Shown here one piece after another: positions 16,670 through 26,018 of a DNA stretch of 51,439 nt (positions are counted from its first letter, which is position 1; each line of letters starts with the position of its first letter). The notes under the pieces were generated by a model. That model made no database searches. It worked only from the letters and a program-made list of their open reading frames with translations, and was not told the origin of the DNA. Origin of the DNA: Bacteroidota bacterium (GTDB lineage Bacteria; Bacteroidota; Bacteroidia; Palsa-965). The stretch is taken from NCBI GenBank assembly GCA_016194975.1, contig JACQAM010000028.1:1-51439 (forward strand), in the 5' to 3' direction. Position numbers and translations under genes: made by a program.

Positions 16670-19159
16670 TCAGAGTTCCCCGAGATTCATTCCTATAGTG
16701 AAATGCACCTGCGAATGCTGCATGAAAGGTTGCGTAGGAACCGTATCGAAACGATATCCCCAGTCGAGGCCAAGTAATCCGAACATTGGCAGGAACACGC
16801 GCACACCCACACCTGCTGAACGGTAAACATCGAACGGATTGAATCCTTTGAAAGTGTCCCATGTATTTCCTGCTTCTACAAATGCGAGGCCATAAACTGT
16901 TGCGCTCGGATTAAGCGAAACAGGATAACGCAATTCCCACGTATATTTTGCAATGATTGGCGCACCGGTACGATGCGTGGTGAGCGATTGATCGTCGTAT
17001 CCGCGCAATGCAATAATTTCTCTTCCATCAAGCGCATAACCGGTGAGGCCACTTCCTCCGAGATAAAATCTTTCGAACGGTGCAATTCCGGTACGCGTGT
17101 TGTATGCGCCGAGATAACCAAACCCAATTCGTGTATTCAGAACAAGATTTCCTGAAATGCGCGTGAACCACGAAGAAGTGAATTTCCATTTATAGAATTC
17201 AACCCACTTGTAACGTTCCTGCGTGGAGAGCGTGGAATAATTTTTTCCGTTCCAGAGTGAATAGGGCGGAGAGAATTCTCCGATGACTTTTATATCCGAT
17301 CCGCTTCTCGGATAGATCATCTGGTCGGTAGAATTCCGGTCGAGCGTAAAACGCGCGTTGATATTGTTTGCATAACCATTCGCAAAAGCAAATACAGAAT
17401 AAAAATTATGCAGATCGTAGTATTGATAATTCGCTTCGAGATAAAGCGTAAAATAATCGTCCGGTTTTTTCAGGCGGATTCCGTAACCAACCGAAACACC
17501 CGTGATCTTCACAAAAGTTCTGTTCGGATCGGTGAATTTCAAACCGTTCGATTGTACAGAATGATAAAGAGTGAATGAAAGTGAATTCGGTTTTTTTCCG
17601 CCGAGCCATGGCTCTGTGAAAGATGCATTGTAAGATTGAAACCAATAACCATTCGATTGCGCGCGCACACTTAATTTTTGTCCGTCACCGGAAGGAAGCG
17701 GACGCCACGCGTCTTTTTTCCAGAAATTTTTCGTGGAAAAATTATTGAATACCACACCGAGTGTTCCTACCACTCTTCCTGCTCCCCATCCACCGGAAAG
17801 TTCCACCTGGTCAGAAGGTTTTTCCACCACCACATATTCTATATCTACAGTTCCTGTGTAAGGATCTGGTTTCGGATTGATCTGAATTCTTTCCGGATCG
17901 AAATAGCCGAGCGTCGCAAGTTCGCGCTGTGAGCGAATGAGATCGGAACGGCGGAACATCTGTCCCGGCCGCGTGCGTATCTCGCGCATGATCACTGCAT
18001 CATTTGTTTTTGTATTTCCGCTCACAATTACATTCCTGATCGTGGCTTGTTTCCCTTCGTAAATGCGCATTTCATAATCGATGGAATCACCGTGCACATT
18101 TACTTCCACCGGATCGATCTGGAAAAAAAGATAGCCATCATCCATGTAAAGTGAACTCACATCATTACCGGTTGGATTTTGGTACAAATGTGTTTGCAAT
18201 AATTCTTCGTTGTAAAGATCACCGGGTTTTATGCCGAGCACCTGGCTGAGTTTATCACTCGAATATTTTGTATTCCCATTCCAGGTGATGGTTCCGAAAT
18301 GATATACGTGCCCTTCATCAATTTTCATTTCTATCACAACACGGTTGAGCGATTTTTTGTAAACGGTATCCGTCACAAGTTTCGCATCACGGTATCCTTT
18401 CTTGTGATATTTGGCGATCACATTGTCCTTGTCTTTCGTGTAATTGTCTTCGAGATATTTTGCCGATTTGAAAACCTGGTACCAGCGTTTCTGTTTGGTG
18501 TCCTTCATCGCGCGCCTGATCTTTCCATCGGAGAAAGCCACATTTCCATCAATGAAAATATCGGAGATCTTCACTTTTTTTCCTTTGTCAACCACGATGT
18601 CGAGCAACAAACGGCTGTGTGCTGAATCCTGGTAATGCGGAACAAGCGTAGTCTTGCAATTCAGATAACCATCGGCGCGGTAATGTTCATTGACTGTTTC
18701 TGTAATGAAACGCGCACGGAAATCAGTAAGCAACATTCCGCCGAGATGAAGTTTAGCACGAAGATCTTCGTCCTCACTCTTTTTCACACCCACGATTTTG
18801 TATTTCGTGATCATCGGTTTTTCAACAACGATGATATCGAGCCAAATGTAATCGCCTTCCACTTTCGCAACTTCAATGCGGATATCATCGAACAAACCTT
18901 CTTTCCAGATATTGTCAATGGCATCGCCCGTTTTATCACCGGGAATCGTAATCTTATCGCCAATAGGCAATCCGGAAATAAGCCGCACCACATTCGAATC
19001 CACGATCTGGCAACCGTGAACATAAACTGCAACGAGATTGAAATCTTTTGTATTTGAATAATCCACAACATAATCTCCGCCTACCTGCCCGGTGCTGTTC
19101 TGCGCAAACACAGGAGCGAATGCAAAGAGAAAAAATATTATGGAGTAGATCTTTTTCAT
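16670..19159 (-). CDS. bamA: Outer-membrane protein assembly factor BamA
   Basis: An 829-residue Omp85 protein. A signal peptide (MKKIYSIIFFLFAFAPVFAQ) precedes about five POTRA domains (residues about 50-430, for example ITKYKIVGVKKSEDEDLRAK and IRNVIVSGNTKTNDAVIMRE) and a C-terminal 16-stranded barrel. Barrel marks include GGWGAGRVVGTLGV, the loop motif GGSGLTGYALDGREIIALRG and the terminal strand QVHFTIGMNLGEL. It folds and inserts outer-membrane proteins. The start MKKIYS (19159) was chosen because it begins a proper signal peptide. The frame runs on to 19195 but would then overlap uppS. It lies 16 nt after uppS and is probably co-transcribed with it. Confidence 0.95.
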   Translation of the reverse strand: MKKIYSIIFFLFAFAPVFAQNSTGQVGGDYVVDYSNTKDFNLVAVYVHGCQIVDSNVVRLISGLPIGDKITIPGDKTGDAIDNIWKEGLFDDIRIEVAKVEGDYIWLDIIVVEKPMITKYKIVGVKKSEDEDLRAKLHLGGMLLTDFRARFITETVNEHYRADGYLNCKTTLVPHYQDSAHSRLLLDIVVDKGKKVKISDIFIDGNVAFSDGKIRRAMKDTKQKRWYQVFKSAKYLEDNYTKDKDNVIAKYHKKGYRDAKLVTDTVYKKSLNRVVIEMKIDEGHVYHFGTITWNGNTKYSSDKLSQVLGIKPGDLYNEELLQTHLYQNPTGNDVSSLYMDDGYLFFQIDPVEVNVHGDSIDYEMRIYEGKQATIRNVIVSGNTKTNDAVIMREIRTRPGQMFRRSDLIRSQRELATLGYFDPERIQINPKPDPYTGTVDIEYVVVEKPSDQVELSGGWGAGRVVGTLGVVFNNFSTKNFWKKDAWRPLPSGDGQKLSVRAQSNGYWFQSYNASFTEPWLGGKKPNSLSFTLYHSVQSNGLKFTDPNRTFVKITGVSVGYGIRLKKPDDYFTLYLEANYQYYDLHNFYSVFAFANGYANNINARFTLDRNSTDQMIYPRSGSDIKVIGEFSPPYSLWNGKNYSTLSTQERYKWVEFYKWKFTSSWFTRISGNLVLNTRIGFGYLGAYNTRTGIAPFERFYLGGSGLTGYALDGREIIALRGYDDQSLTTHRTGAPIIAKYTWELRYPVSLNPSATVYGLAFVEAGNTWDTFKGFNPFDVYRSAGVGVRVFLPMFGLLGLDWGYRFDTVPTQPFMQHSQVHFTIGMNLGEL

Positions 19160-19175
19160 TTCAGGATTTAGTTTC

Positions 19176-19946
19176 TTATTTTTTTTCTGAAGCAAGCGGT
19201 GACGCCGTCACTACCTGCGCACTTGTTTTTCCGAAACGCCTTTCTCTTCCCTGGTAATCGACGATCGCTTTATAGAATTCTTCCTTGTTGAAATCGGGCC
19301 AGAGTGTTTCGGTGAAATAAAATTCTGCATAAGCGAGTTGCCAGAGCAGAAAATTGCTGATGCGATGTTCGCCGCTGGTGCGGATAAGTAATTCCGGATC
19401 GGGAAAACGCGAGGTGTTGAGAAAGGAAGAGAATTTTTCAGCATCGAGCTCTTCCGTTTTTATTTTTCCATCGCGCATTTTCTCTGCGATCTTTTTTGTG
19501 GCTTCCATGATCTCCCATCGTGAACTGTAGCTGAGAGCGAGAATGAGTGACATCCTGCTGTTGGAAGAAGTTTTGTCAATGGCTTCAAACAATTCTTTCC
19601 TGCAGGATTCCGGTAAACTTTCCGTATCACCAATCGTTTCAAGACGAATGCTGTTCTTGTTCAGTGTTTTTGTTTCTTCGTTTATCGTGTGCACGAGCAG
19701 TTGCATGAGCGCATCCACTTCTTCCTTCGGGCGATTCCAGTTTTCAGTGGAGAAAGCATAGAGCGTAAGATATTTTACACCGATCTCCGCTGCAGCTTCT
19801 GCTGTTTCGCGCACTGCTGTTACGCCATGCCGGTGGCCGAACACGCGTTCTTTTCCCTGCTGTTGTGCCCAGCGTCCATTGCCGTCCATGATCACCGCAA
19901 CATGATGGGGCAAACGATCCTTGTCAATTTTTTCTTTCCAGCTCAT
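19176..19946 (-). CDS. uppS: Isoprenyl transferase (undecaprenyl diphosphate synthase)
   Basis: A 256-residue cis-prenyltransferase that makes undecaprenyl diphosphate, the lipid carrier of cell-wall precursors. The catalytic Asp21 lies in VAVIMDGNGRWA. Other signatures are GHRHGVTAVRE, TLYAFSTENWNRP, DPELLIRTSGEHRISNFLLW and FYFTETLWPDF. Length and motif order are normal. It sits 15 nt after the DUF6089-like gene and 16 nt before bamA, so the three probably form one transcript that links the lipid carrier and outer-membrane assembly. Confidence 0.95.
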   Translation of the reverse strand: MSWKEKIDKDRLPHHVAVIMDGNGRWAQQQGKERVFGHRHGVTAVRETAEAAAEIGVKYLTLYAFSTENWNRPKEEVDALMQLLVHTINEETKTLNKNSIRLETIGDTESLPESCRKELFEAIDKTSSNSRMSLILALSYSSRWEIMEATKKIAEKMRDGKIKTEELDAEKFSSFLNTSRFPDPELLIRTSGEHRISNFLLWQLAYAEFYFTETLWPDFNKEEFYKAIVDYQGRERRFGKTSAQVVTASPLASEKK

Positions 19947-19961
19947 CGGGGGAAATGCGGT

Positions 19962-20762
19962 TCAGTAATTATAGCTTGAACACTTGTGGGGTTTTCCAGC
20001 AAGCTGGAACGTGATAGTGAGACCGACAAAAGAATACCAGTCTTTATTTCGGGGATTTCCTCTTTCGCGGCCTACGTCATTCGGAGTGGTGCTGCGATCT
20101 GCAACGGCAACAGCGAGCGGCCCTCCATTGGCAAGCAACACGGAAGGATCGGCATAAGTGGTACTCACATCATCAAGATAATCGGTGAAAGTTTTTCTCA
20201 TTCCCCATTCGGCAACAAGTCCTACGCGCTGGGCAAGGTTCGCGCGGAATCCTACACCGAACGGAATGCTGAGTTGCGTGCGGAGATATGCTTTGGATTG
20301 TCCTTCTGTTTTCAATGGCTGAAGATTCACCCATTGGTTTCCATACGACGCACGCGGATTGAAATTAAAAACTGCGAGGCCGAGAAACATGAATGGAGTG
20401 AATGGATATTTATCATCGCCGATCTTGTATTCGATGAAATTGAATTCCGCTCTTCCGCCGAATTCGGTGATGGGTGAACGGAAACTGAGATTTCTTTTTT
20501 GCTGCTCGTAAGAAGTAGAACGGGAATCAATTCCCTGCACACTTCCGAAAATAAGATCGCCGGCAACAGCAAACCGATAATTGAAATTGTGACGATAAAC
20601 GATTCCGGCTGCAGGACGCGTGAGACTTCCGAGATGAGTGGTCGGATTCAATTCACCAATGTAATATCCTCCACCGATGAAGAAGCCGATCTCGTCGGAA
20701 TTCTGGGCACTGGCGCAGTTCAGTGTCAGCAACGCTGCGAGTATGAAGAAAAAATTTTTCAT
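19962..20762 (-). CDS. DUF6089-like outer-membrane beta-barrel protein
   Basis: A 266-residue protein with a signal peptide (about 1-19, ending CASAQ). The N-terminal part EIGFFIGGGYYIGELNP and the repeated aromatic strands are those of the DUF6089 family, which in Bacteroidota usually stands directly before uppS and bamA, as here. It is likely an outer-membrane barrel. The function of the family is not known. An exact TATCTTTG box (20839-20846) about 77 nt upstream is the likely promoter of this gene, uppS and bamA. Confidence 0.8.
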   Translation of the reverse strand: MKNFFFILAALLTLNCASAQNSDEIGFFIGGGYYIGELNPTTHLGSLTRPAAGIVYRHNFNYRFAVAGDLIFGSVQGIDSRSTSYEQQKRNLSFRSPITEFGGRAEFNFIEYKIGDDKYPFTPFMFLGLAVFNFNPRASYGNQWVNLQPLKTEGQSKAYLRTQLSIPFGVGFRANLAQRVGLVAEWGMRKTFTDYLDDVSTTYADPSVLLANGGPLAVAVADRSTTPNDVGRERGNPRNKDWYSFVGLTITFQLAGKPHKCSSYNY

Positions 20763-20838
20763 CCGTTCTTTTCAATTTGTTTTTCCAGTCCTGAACGGGG
20801 TCTATTTAAGCTGGAGATTGTTGATTGCGGAACAGTTG

Positions 20839-20846
20839 CAAAGATA
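20839..20846 (-). promoter_or_regulatory. -7 promoter box TATCTTTG for the DUF6089-uppS-bamA transcript
   Basis: An exact TAnnTTTG match on the minus strand in the 175-bp gap between nadK and the DUF6089-like gene. It would give a leader of about 70 nt. Confidence 0.5.
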
Positions 20847-20937
20847 ATCCTTTTGCTCCTTTTTTCCTTTTGATTTTAACAACGATTATCAACTGTAAAC
20901 CGCCATTTATAAAATTGAAGAATTTATTTTCTTTCAA

Positions 20938-21819
20938 TCAGTTCCTCGCATCATAACCCCAGATGAGTTTTTCCCGGATGGTGTGAAAAAAATGCTGCTC
21001 ATTGAACCTTATCAGTGCTATTTTGAAATCTTCCTTGCGGATGATGAGTTCAGTGGATTGAGGGAACGCGTGATTTCTTGCGTCAAGCGAAACAAGATAT
21101 TGTTCGCTTCTACCTTCCACTTTGAGCGAGATCACACTATCTTCAGGAACAATGATCGGGCGCACATTCAGGTTGTGTGGCGATAGCGGCGTGATCACAA
21201 AACTTTTCGCGTCGGGCGTCATGATGGGTCCACCGCAACTGAGAGAATAGGCCGTGGATCCTGTGGGAGTTGCAACAATAATACCATCTGCCCAATAGGA
21301 ATTCAGAAATTCTCCGTTCACGGAAACATGCACCGTCATCATTGCTGAGGATTCTTTGCGCTGCACCGTTATTTCATTGAGTGCATAAGGCAGGTCGCCG
21401 AAAATATTTTCTTTCGTTTCTAATTTCAGCAGCGAACGTTTATCGATCACGAATTGTTTTGCTTTCAATCGCTCCACTGCATGATCCACCGCTTCTTCTA
21501 CGGTGAGCCCTGCGAGGAATCCCAGCCGCCCGGTATTCACACCGAGAATGGGAATTCCGGAATTTCTTACGTAGGAAATAGTTTCGAGGATCGTTCCATC
21601 GCCGCCAAAACTGATGAGGAAATCTGCCTGCCCGCGTATGGCATTGAAATCTTCCAGGATCTTTACTTTTTTCCCAATGAGAAAATGCGCGGAGAGGTGA
21701 TCGTGATAGGAATGCGAGATCAGTATTTCGGAACCGTTTTCTTCCAGCTTGTCAAAGAGCCCCTGCAGAACAGGTGGAAGAGGTTTTTCATTGATGCGGC
21801 CGTAGATGGCAACTTTCAT
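20938..21819 (-). CDS. nadK: NAD kinase
   Basis: A 293-residue kinase converting NAD to NADP with ATP or polyphosphate. The family signature is FGGDGTILET (GGDG at residues 72-75), followed by GVNTGRLGFLAGL, the ALNEITVQR segment and the glycine-rich DGIIVATPTGSTAYSLSCGGPI. Length is typical. It is preceded by a -7-like box TACCTTCG (21875-21882). A 175-bp gap with a separate promoter parts it from the DUF6089-like gene, although both belong to the conserved nadK-to-bamA block of Bacteroidota. Confidence 0.95.
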   Translation of the reverse strand: MKVAIYGRINEKPLPPVLQGLFDKLEENGSEILISHSYHDHLSAHFLIGKKVKILEDFNAIRGQADFLISFGGDGTILETISYVRNSGIPILGVNTGRLGFLAGLTVEEAVDHAVERLKAKQFVIDKRSLLKLETKENIFGDLPYALNEITVQRKESSAMMTVHVSVNGEFLNSYWADGIIVATPTGSTAYSLSCGGPIMTPDAKSFVITPLSPHNLNVRPIIVPEDSVISLKVEGRSEQYLVSLDARNHAFPQSTELIIRKEDFKIALIRFNEQHFFHTIREKLIWGYDARN

Positions 21820-22053
21820 GATCTGTTAATTCACCGCCTCCATTCTATAGACGGAAAAACGGTTATTGGTTGCCCGAAGGTACGAAATTAGGAAGCAGTG
21901 GACAGAACGCGGAAGGCCGCAAGAAGCAGCGGCAGTTAGAAAATTTTATTAAAAAAATTTTTCCGCTGCTACGGGCACTGCCTCTGACCGCTGCCGCTTA
22001 AAAAAGCGGCTCACTTTGAATGAGTTTAATAATGCAAATATTTTGTTTGGCTC

Positions 22054-22070
22054 CCTGCAATTTTTGCAGG
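22054..22070 (+). promoter_or_regulatory. Tight hairpin in leader of the 22099 gene
   Basis: CCTGCAA (22054-22060) pairs with TTGCAGG (22064-22070) around a 3-nt loop, 28 nt before the start codon. It is followed by AACTTTTCGT. It could be a regulatory or stability hairpin. The remainder of the gap 21820-22053 contains recurring GCAGCGGCAGT/CTGCCGCT words and no gene. Confidence 0.4.
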
Positions 22071-22098
22071 AACTTTTCGTTGTAAACCCGACCTCACC

Positions 22099-23562
22099 AT
22101 GAAAAACATCCTGAGTTTTTTATTGCTTCCTGCAATTGCGGCTACCGGTTTTTCTCAAGCGCAGCCGAATTATCTTTTCAACGACCGCGTGGATGTTTTT
22201 ACCAATAATGCCGACATGGGCTTGAAATGCATTTCATGGAATAGCGGCGCACTCTACCTGGGAAACTGTAGTGATTCATCGGGGAGAAGCGGCACCAGTC
22301 TTACATTTTACGATACCACGGGAATTCGCCAATGGAGTAAAAATTATTTCTACCCTGGATATTCATATCTGCAAGGATTTGCTTTGTGTGCACAGAATAA
22401 TTCTTCCTTCTATATAGCAGGAAATGCAACAGCAGACTCGTCCAGCCAGTCTGATTGTTTTTTCGCGAAATTCGATTCCAACGGTGACAGTTTATTTTTC
22501 AGTTTCTTCGGCGACTCTTTATATAACGATACGAGAAGTATTATTTCATTTTCATCAGACACTTTGCTGCTGCTGACGAATACGACTTCTGCAACGAATT
22601 CAAATCTTTACAGTATTTCGCTGAGTAAAACTGATACTTTGGGAAACATTGTGGGCAACCGTTCATTTGTTTATTCCTCAAGATTCGGCTCGCAGGTGAT
22701 GGTGGATGGGAGCAACAGGATTCTCGTTGGAGGAAACCAGAGCATCAGCCAGGTATTTATCAATGTTTATGATCTGCAAATGAATTATTCTACCACGTGG
22801 GCTTACAACTATCCGATGTTTGATTCTTTTCGCTCGTTCATCCTGACGAACAATAATATTTTCATTTGTTCAACGGTTTGGCTCCATTATCCACCGAATC
22901 CGAATTATTTTGATGCTGCGTATATCCGGAAATTGAATTTGGCAGGTACTGTACTTGCTAATATTACCATTGGCAGAACCCAGCTTGATCTTGATGCAGT
23001 AAATATTTGTGAAGTTGATACAACGCTTCTCGCACTCGGCGCTTATTCGGGCGGCACAAATTATATTTACTTTCTGAATTATAGTCCCGACACAATTTGT
23101 AAGGCAGAAACGTGGTGTACTTCCGGTCCCGGAATAATGATGGACCTGTGCATGCTTCCGGGAAATAAAATTGCTGCGGTTGGTTATGTTTCCCCGTATC
23201 CGTTCGGCACCACCGAAGATCACTGGTGTTTTCTAACGACAAATGCATTGGATTTTCTTACTTCCCAATGCGGATATGTGAATTCAACGGAAGAAATCAT
23301 TGCTGAAAACACGATGAGTATTTTTCCCGATCCTGCTGCTGATCAGCTCACCATTAAAATGAATTTTTCAGAAAATGAAAAATTGGAATTGGGAATTTTC
23401 AATTCGCTCGGAGAAAAAATTTATTGCCGAAAGTTTTCCTGCTCTCCCGGTGAAACAAAGACTACGGTTGATGTTTCTGAATTCTCTCCCGGAATTTATT
23501 TCATTCGCCTGCAAACGGATGGGAAAGAATATTTCTTGAAAAAATTTGTCGTAGCGAAATAA
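22099..23562 (+). CDS. Secreted protein with T9SS sorting domain, function unknown
   Basis: A 487-residue protein with a signal peptide (about 1-20, ending TGFSQ). The body is beta-rich with propeller-like repeats, for example FYIAGNATADSSSQSDCFFA and LPGNKIAAVGYVSPYPFG, which look like the SBBP/delta-60 type repeats that describe stored tracking-like segments. The last 80 residues (FPDPAADQLTIKMNFSE to the C-terminal FLKKFVVAK) form a T9SS type A sorting domain. It lies on the opposite strand to its neighbours, inserted between nadK and the second BamA-like gene. I cannot assign a molecular target. Confidence 0.82.
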   Translation: MKNILSFLLLPAIAATGFSQAQPNYLFNDRVDVFTNNADMGLKCISWNSGALYLGNCSDSSGRSGTSLTFYDTTGIRQWSKNYFYPGYSYLQGFALCAQNNSSFYIAGNATADSSSQSDCFFAKFDSNGDSLFFSFFGDSLYNDTRSIISFSSDTLLLLTNTTSATNSNLYSISLSKTDTLGNIVGNRSFVYSSRFGSQVMVDGSNRILVGGNQSISQVFINVYDLQMNYSTTWAYNYPMFDSFRSFILTNNNIFICSTVWLHYPPNPNYFDAAYIRKLNLAGTVLANITIGRTQLDLDAVNICEVDTTLLALGAYSGGTNYIYFLNYSPDTICKAETWCTSGPGIMMDLCMLPGNKIAAVGYVSPYPFGTTEDHWCFLTTNALDFLTSQCGYVNSTEEIIAENTMSIFPDPAADQLTIKMNFSENEKLELGIFNSLGEKIYCRKFSCSPGETKTTVDVSEFSPGIYFIRLQTDGKEYFLKKFVVAK

Positions 23563-23577
23563 TTATTTCAATTCCCG

Positions 23578-23615
23578 CCTGCTGCTTCCTGTTTGCTGCC
23601 TGCTGCTTCCTGTTT
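23578..23615. repeat. 17-bp direct repeat between convergent genes
   Basis: CCTGCTGCTTCCTGTTT occurs at 23578-23594 and again at 23599-23615, in the 52-bp gap between two convergent genes. The second copy touches the stop codon of the minus-strand gene. It belongs to the CTGCC/GCTGCTT word family seen in other gaps of the window. Confidence 0.75.
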
Positions 23616-25135
23616 TAAAACGCAGTTCCCATGTGCAGGAAAAATCCGTTTTCACCAAGGCGATTGAATGTGTATTCAAGGCGAATGGCAATATCATAAT
23701 ACGTAACCAGATCAATACCGGCGCCATAACCAAGCAGCAATGTATTCCCGAGAAAATTATGATCCGACTGAACGGACACATGATCGAAAACATAACCGGC
23801 ATCACAATAAATTCCGGGATAAACAGCGAGATGAAAAGTGTTGAACTTTTCTATCGGCAGAAAATCGAAACGATAAATGTGCGGCTTGAGTAATTCATAA
23901 CGTACACTCATTTTTGCCAAACCAAAACTCTGCCCGTCGATCACGTAGTATTCATATCCGCGAATGAAAGGCCCGAATCCCATTGCACGCTGATGATAAT
24001 ACGGAGGAACAACGCCGGGCAGCCACCTTCCCCTGATCATTGCCGCTCCGTAAACCCGGTGAAATAATTCTCCATACCAGCGCACCGATCCTGCAATGAG
24101 AAATAGATTCAGTTTTTCATCAGGAAGAATTCCCATCCCGTGTTTCGTGAATTCGATCTCCTCGTAATTTCCTTTCAGCGGATAAGCTTTGATGTCGCGC
24201 ACATCACGCACACAATGATACGAGAGTGAAAAATATTCCATCCTTGATTTTCCTCCCACAAAAAAATCGGGCTGCAGATCAAGAACAGTATCGCGCACAC
24301 TGAGCAACGTGTATTTGGTTTCCAGCGTCTGGCGCACATACAATCCTTTCCGGTACGCGAATAAAACACTTCCGGCGGTTTCAGTTCGCAGGTAATTTTC
24401 TTTGTCCTTGTAATAAACGAAATTATTATTCCGCGTTTCATAAGCTACTTCGTGGTTGCGCGTGTACGTTCCCGTGAGCGTGACGCCGAGCGTCCCTTTT
24501 TTATTGAGATATGGAATTGCGTATTGTCCGCCGAATTGTTTGGAATAACCGAAACGACAGATGAGCGCAACCGATTCTTTTCTCCCCCGGAAATTATATT
24601 TCCAGAGAAAAAAACCATAACTCGCACGATCCAGGTTGTGCCCGTCCCTGTACCACGTATTCACATTCTGCTCGTACACATCAAAGATTGGCGCCGGCCA
24701 GAAATACCAGCGCTCTTTTACATTGACCGTGATGTTCATCGAATGACAGGGAACGGCAGAAGTATCTCTTGAACACGCATAATAAATATTCACAAAATTG
24801 AAAAGAGAAGTGTTCAGCAGATTCTGTCTCGACCTTTCTGCGCGTTGTTGTAATTCATATCCGCGAATAGTATCACCGGCGTGAAATGTCATTTCCCGTT
24901 CGAGGACGAATTGTTTTGTTTTTTTATTGCCAGAAAAATTCAGCGCACTGATCACATACAGAGAAGAATCTTCCGGGAACGAATCGATCTTTGAAAGTTC
25001 TGTGGGAGTAGAAAGTATCCTGGGAAAATGAATGGAGCTGCTGTCGGAATGTATCTGCGAAAAAAGGATCCGTGTTCCCGGAAAAAAAAACAATATAAAA
25101 AAAAGTATCGTGAAATTTTTCTGAGGAATGATCAT
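23615..25135 (-). CDS. BamA/TamA-family outer-membrane protein with single POTRA
   Basis: A 506-residue Omp85-like protein. The signal peptide lies at the N-terminus (hydrophobic run about 10-25). A POTRA-like domain covers about residues 58-140 (ISALNFSGNKKTKQFVLERE, AGDTIRGYELQQRAERSRQN), followed by a C-terminal barrel with GYGAGIDLVTYYDIAIRLEY and a final strand ending in HMGTAF. It is shorter than bamA, with one POTRA domain. It is probably an outer-membrane insertion or lipid-transport relative of BamA/TamA. Its substrate is unknown. An exact TAACTTTG box is 7 nt before its ATG. Confidence 0.82.
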   Translation of the reverse strand: MIIPQKNFTILFFILFFFPGTRILFSQIHSDSSSIHFPRILSTPTELSKIDSFPEDSSLYVISALNFSGNKKTKQFVLEREMTFHAGDTIRGYELQQRAERSRQNLLNTSLFNFVNIYYACSRDTSAVPCHSMNITVNVKERWYFWPAPIFDVYEQNVNTWYRDGHNLDRASYGFFLWKYNFRGRKESVALICRFGYSKQFGGQYAIPYLNKKGTLGVTLTGTYTRNHEVAYETRNNNFVYYKDKENYLRTETAGSVLFAYRKGLYVRQTLETKYTLLSVRDTVLDLQPDFFVGGKSRMEYFSLSYHCVRDVRDIKAYPLKGNYEEIEFTKHGMGILPDEKLNLFLIAGSVRWYGELFHRVYGAAMIRGRWLPGVVPPYYHQRAMGFGPFIRGYEYYVIDGQSFGLAKMSVRYELLKPHIYRFDFLPIEKFNTFHLAVYPGIYCDAGYVFDHVSVQSDHNFLGNTLLLGYGAGIDLVTYYDIAIRLEYTFNRLGENGFFLHMGTAF

Positions 25136-25142
25136 CGGGAAA

Positions 25143-25150
25143 CAAAGTTA
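25143..25150 (-). promoter_or_regulatory. -7 promoter box TAACTTTG, 7 nt from start
   Basis: An exact TAnnTTTG match on the minus strand directly before the BamA/TamA-like gene, in the 42-nt gap after the CBS gene. It suggests separate, near-leaderless transcription. Confidence 0.55.
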
Positions 25151-25177
25151 CGTCAGAAGAACGTACCCTGTTTTCGC

Positions 25178-25840
25178 TTACATATTGATGTAATTCATGA
25201 ATTCATCATAACGCTGGCGGAGATCACCCTCGTTCGAGCTTCGGTGAAATGTTGCCTTGATCACATAATTATAACGGTTGAAAGTCTGCAGTATCCCCGA
25301 AAGATCTTCCTTATTCACTTTCAGCGTCACTTCCACTTTATTCGAGTCGGGCGAAGCGGCAACATAAGCGCTCAGGATCTTTGCATCATTTCCTTCCACG
25401 ATCTGCGCAATCTGTGAAAGCGAATAATCCACATTGTTCACTTCGAGCACAACGATGCCGCCCGGTTCACGCACAGCAGCAAGACGCGACAACTGTTCTG
25501 CGAGATATGGAAGCGTGATACAGCCAATAAAATTTCCCTGTTCATCGCTCACTGCAATTACATCGAGCGAAAGTTCCGCCATCAGCTTGAGCACATCATA
25601 AGCATGCTGGTTGGGCAGCAACAACGGTTTTACCAATGATAATTTACTTGTTGCAATAGTTGCATCGGAATCATCGAGGTCAAAAAGTTCATCATCGGAA
25701 ACCATTCCCACAAATTGCGTTCCGTCGATCACCGGCAAATGAGAAACATGAAATTCATCCATCCACACCAACGCTTTATCGACACTGTCGGTGATCTTCA
25801 GCGGTGGCAGATCGTCATTGAGTAATTCCTTTGCAAGCAT
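25178..25840 (-). CDS. CBS-domain protein with C-terminal ACT-like domain
   Basis: A 220-residue cytoplasmic protein. Two CBS motifs fill residues about 1-130 (VSHLPVIDGTQFVGMVSDDE and LSLDVIAVSDEQGNFIGCIT). They form a Bateman module that binds adenine nucleotides. Residues about 138-215 (GGIVVLEVNNVDYSLSQIAQ) look like an ACT domain. No catalytic domain is present, so it is likely a sensor or regulator. In Bacteroidota it typically stands between pdxJ and nadK, as in this window apart from two extra genes. The box TAACTTTG ends 4 nt before the ATG. Confidence 0.85.
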   Translation of the reverse strand: MLAKELLNDDLPPLKITDSVDKALVWMDEFHVSHLPVIDGTQFVGMVSDDELFDLDDSDATIATSKLSLVKPLLLPNQHAYDVLKLMAELSLDVIAVSDEQGNFIGCITLPYLAEQLSRLAAVREPGGIVVLEVNNVDYSLSQIAQIVEGNDAKILSAYVAASPDSNKVEVTLKVNKEDLSGILQTFNRYNYVIKATFHRSSNEGDLRQRYDEFMNYINM

Positions 25841-25844
25841 GAAA

Positions 25845-25852
25845 CAAAGTTA
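25845..25852 (-). promoter_or_regulatory. -7 promoter box TAACTTTG, 4 nt from the CBS gene start
   Basis: An exact TAnnTTTG match on the minus strand. With only 4 nt to the ATG, transcription would begin at or inside the first codon, unless a downstream start is used. Confidence 0.55.
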
Positions 25853-26001
25853 TAGGTCTTTTGATATATAACGCAGGAGGTAAAAGAATGTTACCGTTTA
25901 TAGTTAAATGGTATATCATCATTTGCACCCGGTATGCTGTGAATTTTTTATAATGACTTTTCTTAGTTGATAATTTTGAAACATTCTTTCGAACTTAACA
26001 G

Positions 26002-26009
26002 TAGTTTTG
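26002..26009 (+). promoter_or_regulatory. -7 promoter box TAGTTTTG for pdxJ
   Basis: An exact TAnnTTTG match ending 9 nt before the first ATG of pdxJ. It overlaps a possible TTG start at 26007, which argues against that longer start. Confidence 0.55.
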
Positions 26010-26018
26010 TTATTGAGA

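Noticed and set aside
22068-22080. AACTTTTCG as an alternative promoter motif, also seen near 13401 and 42755
   Set aside because: It occurs at varied distances and once in the wrong orientation to any gene start, so it may be chance.
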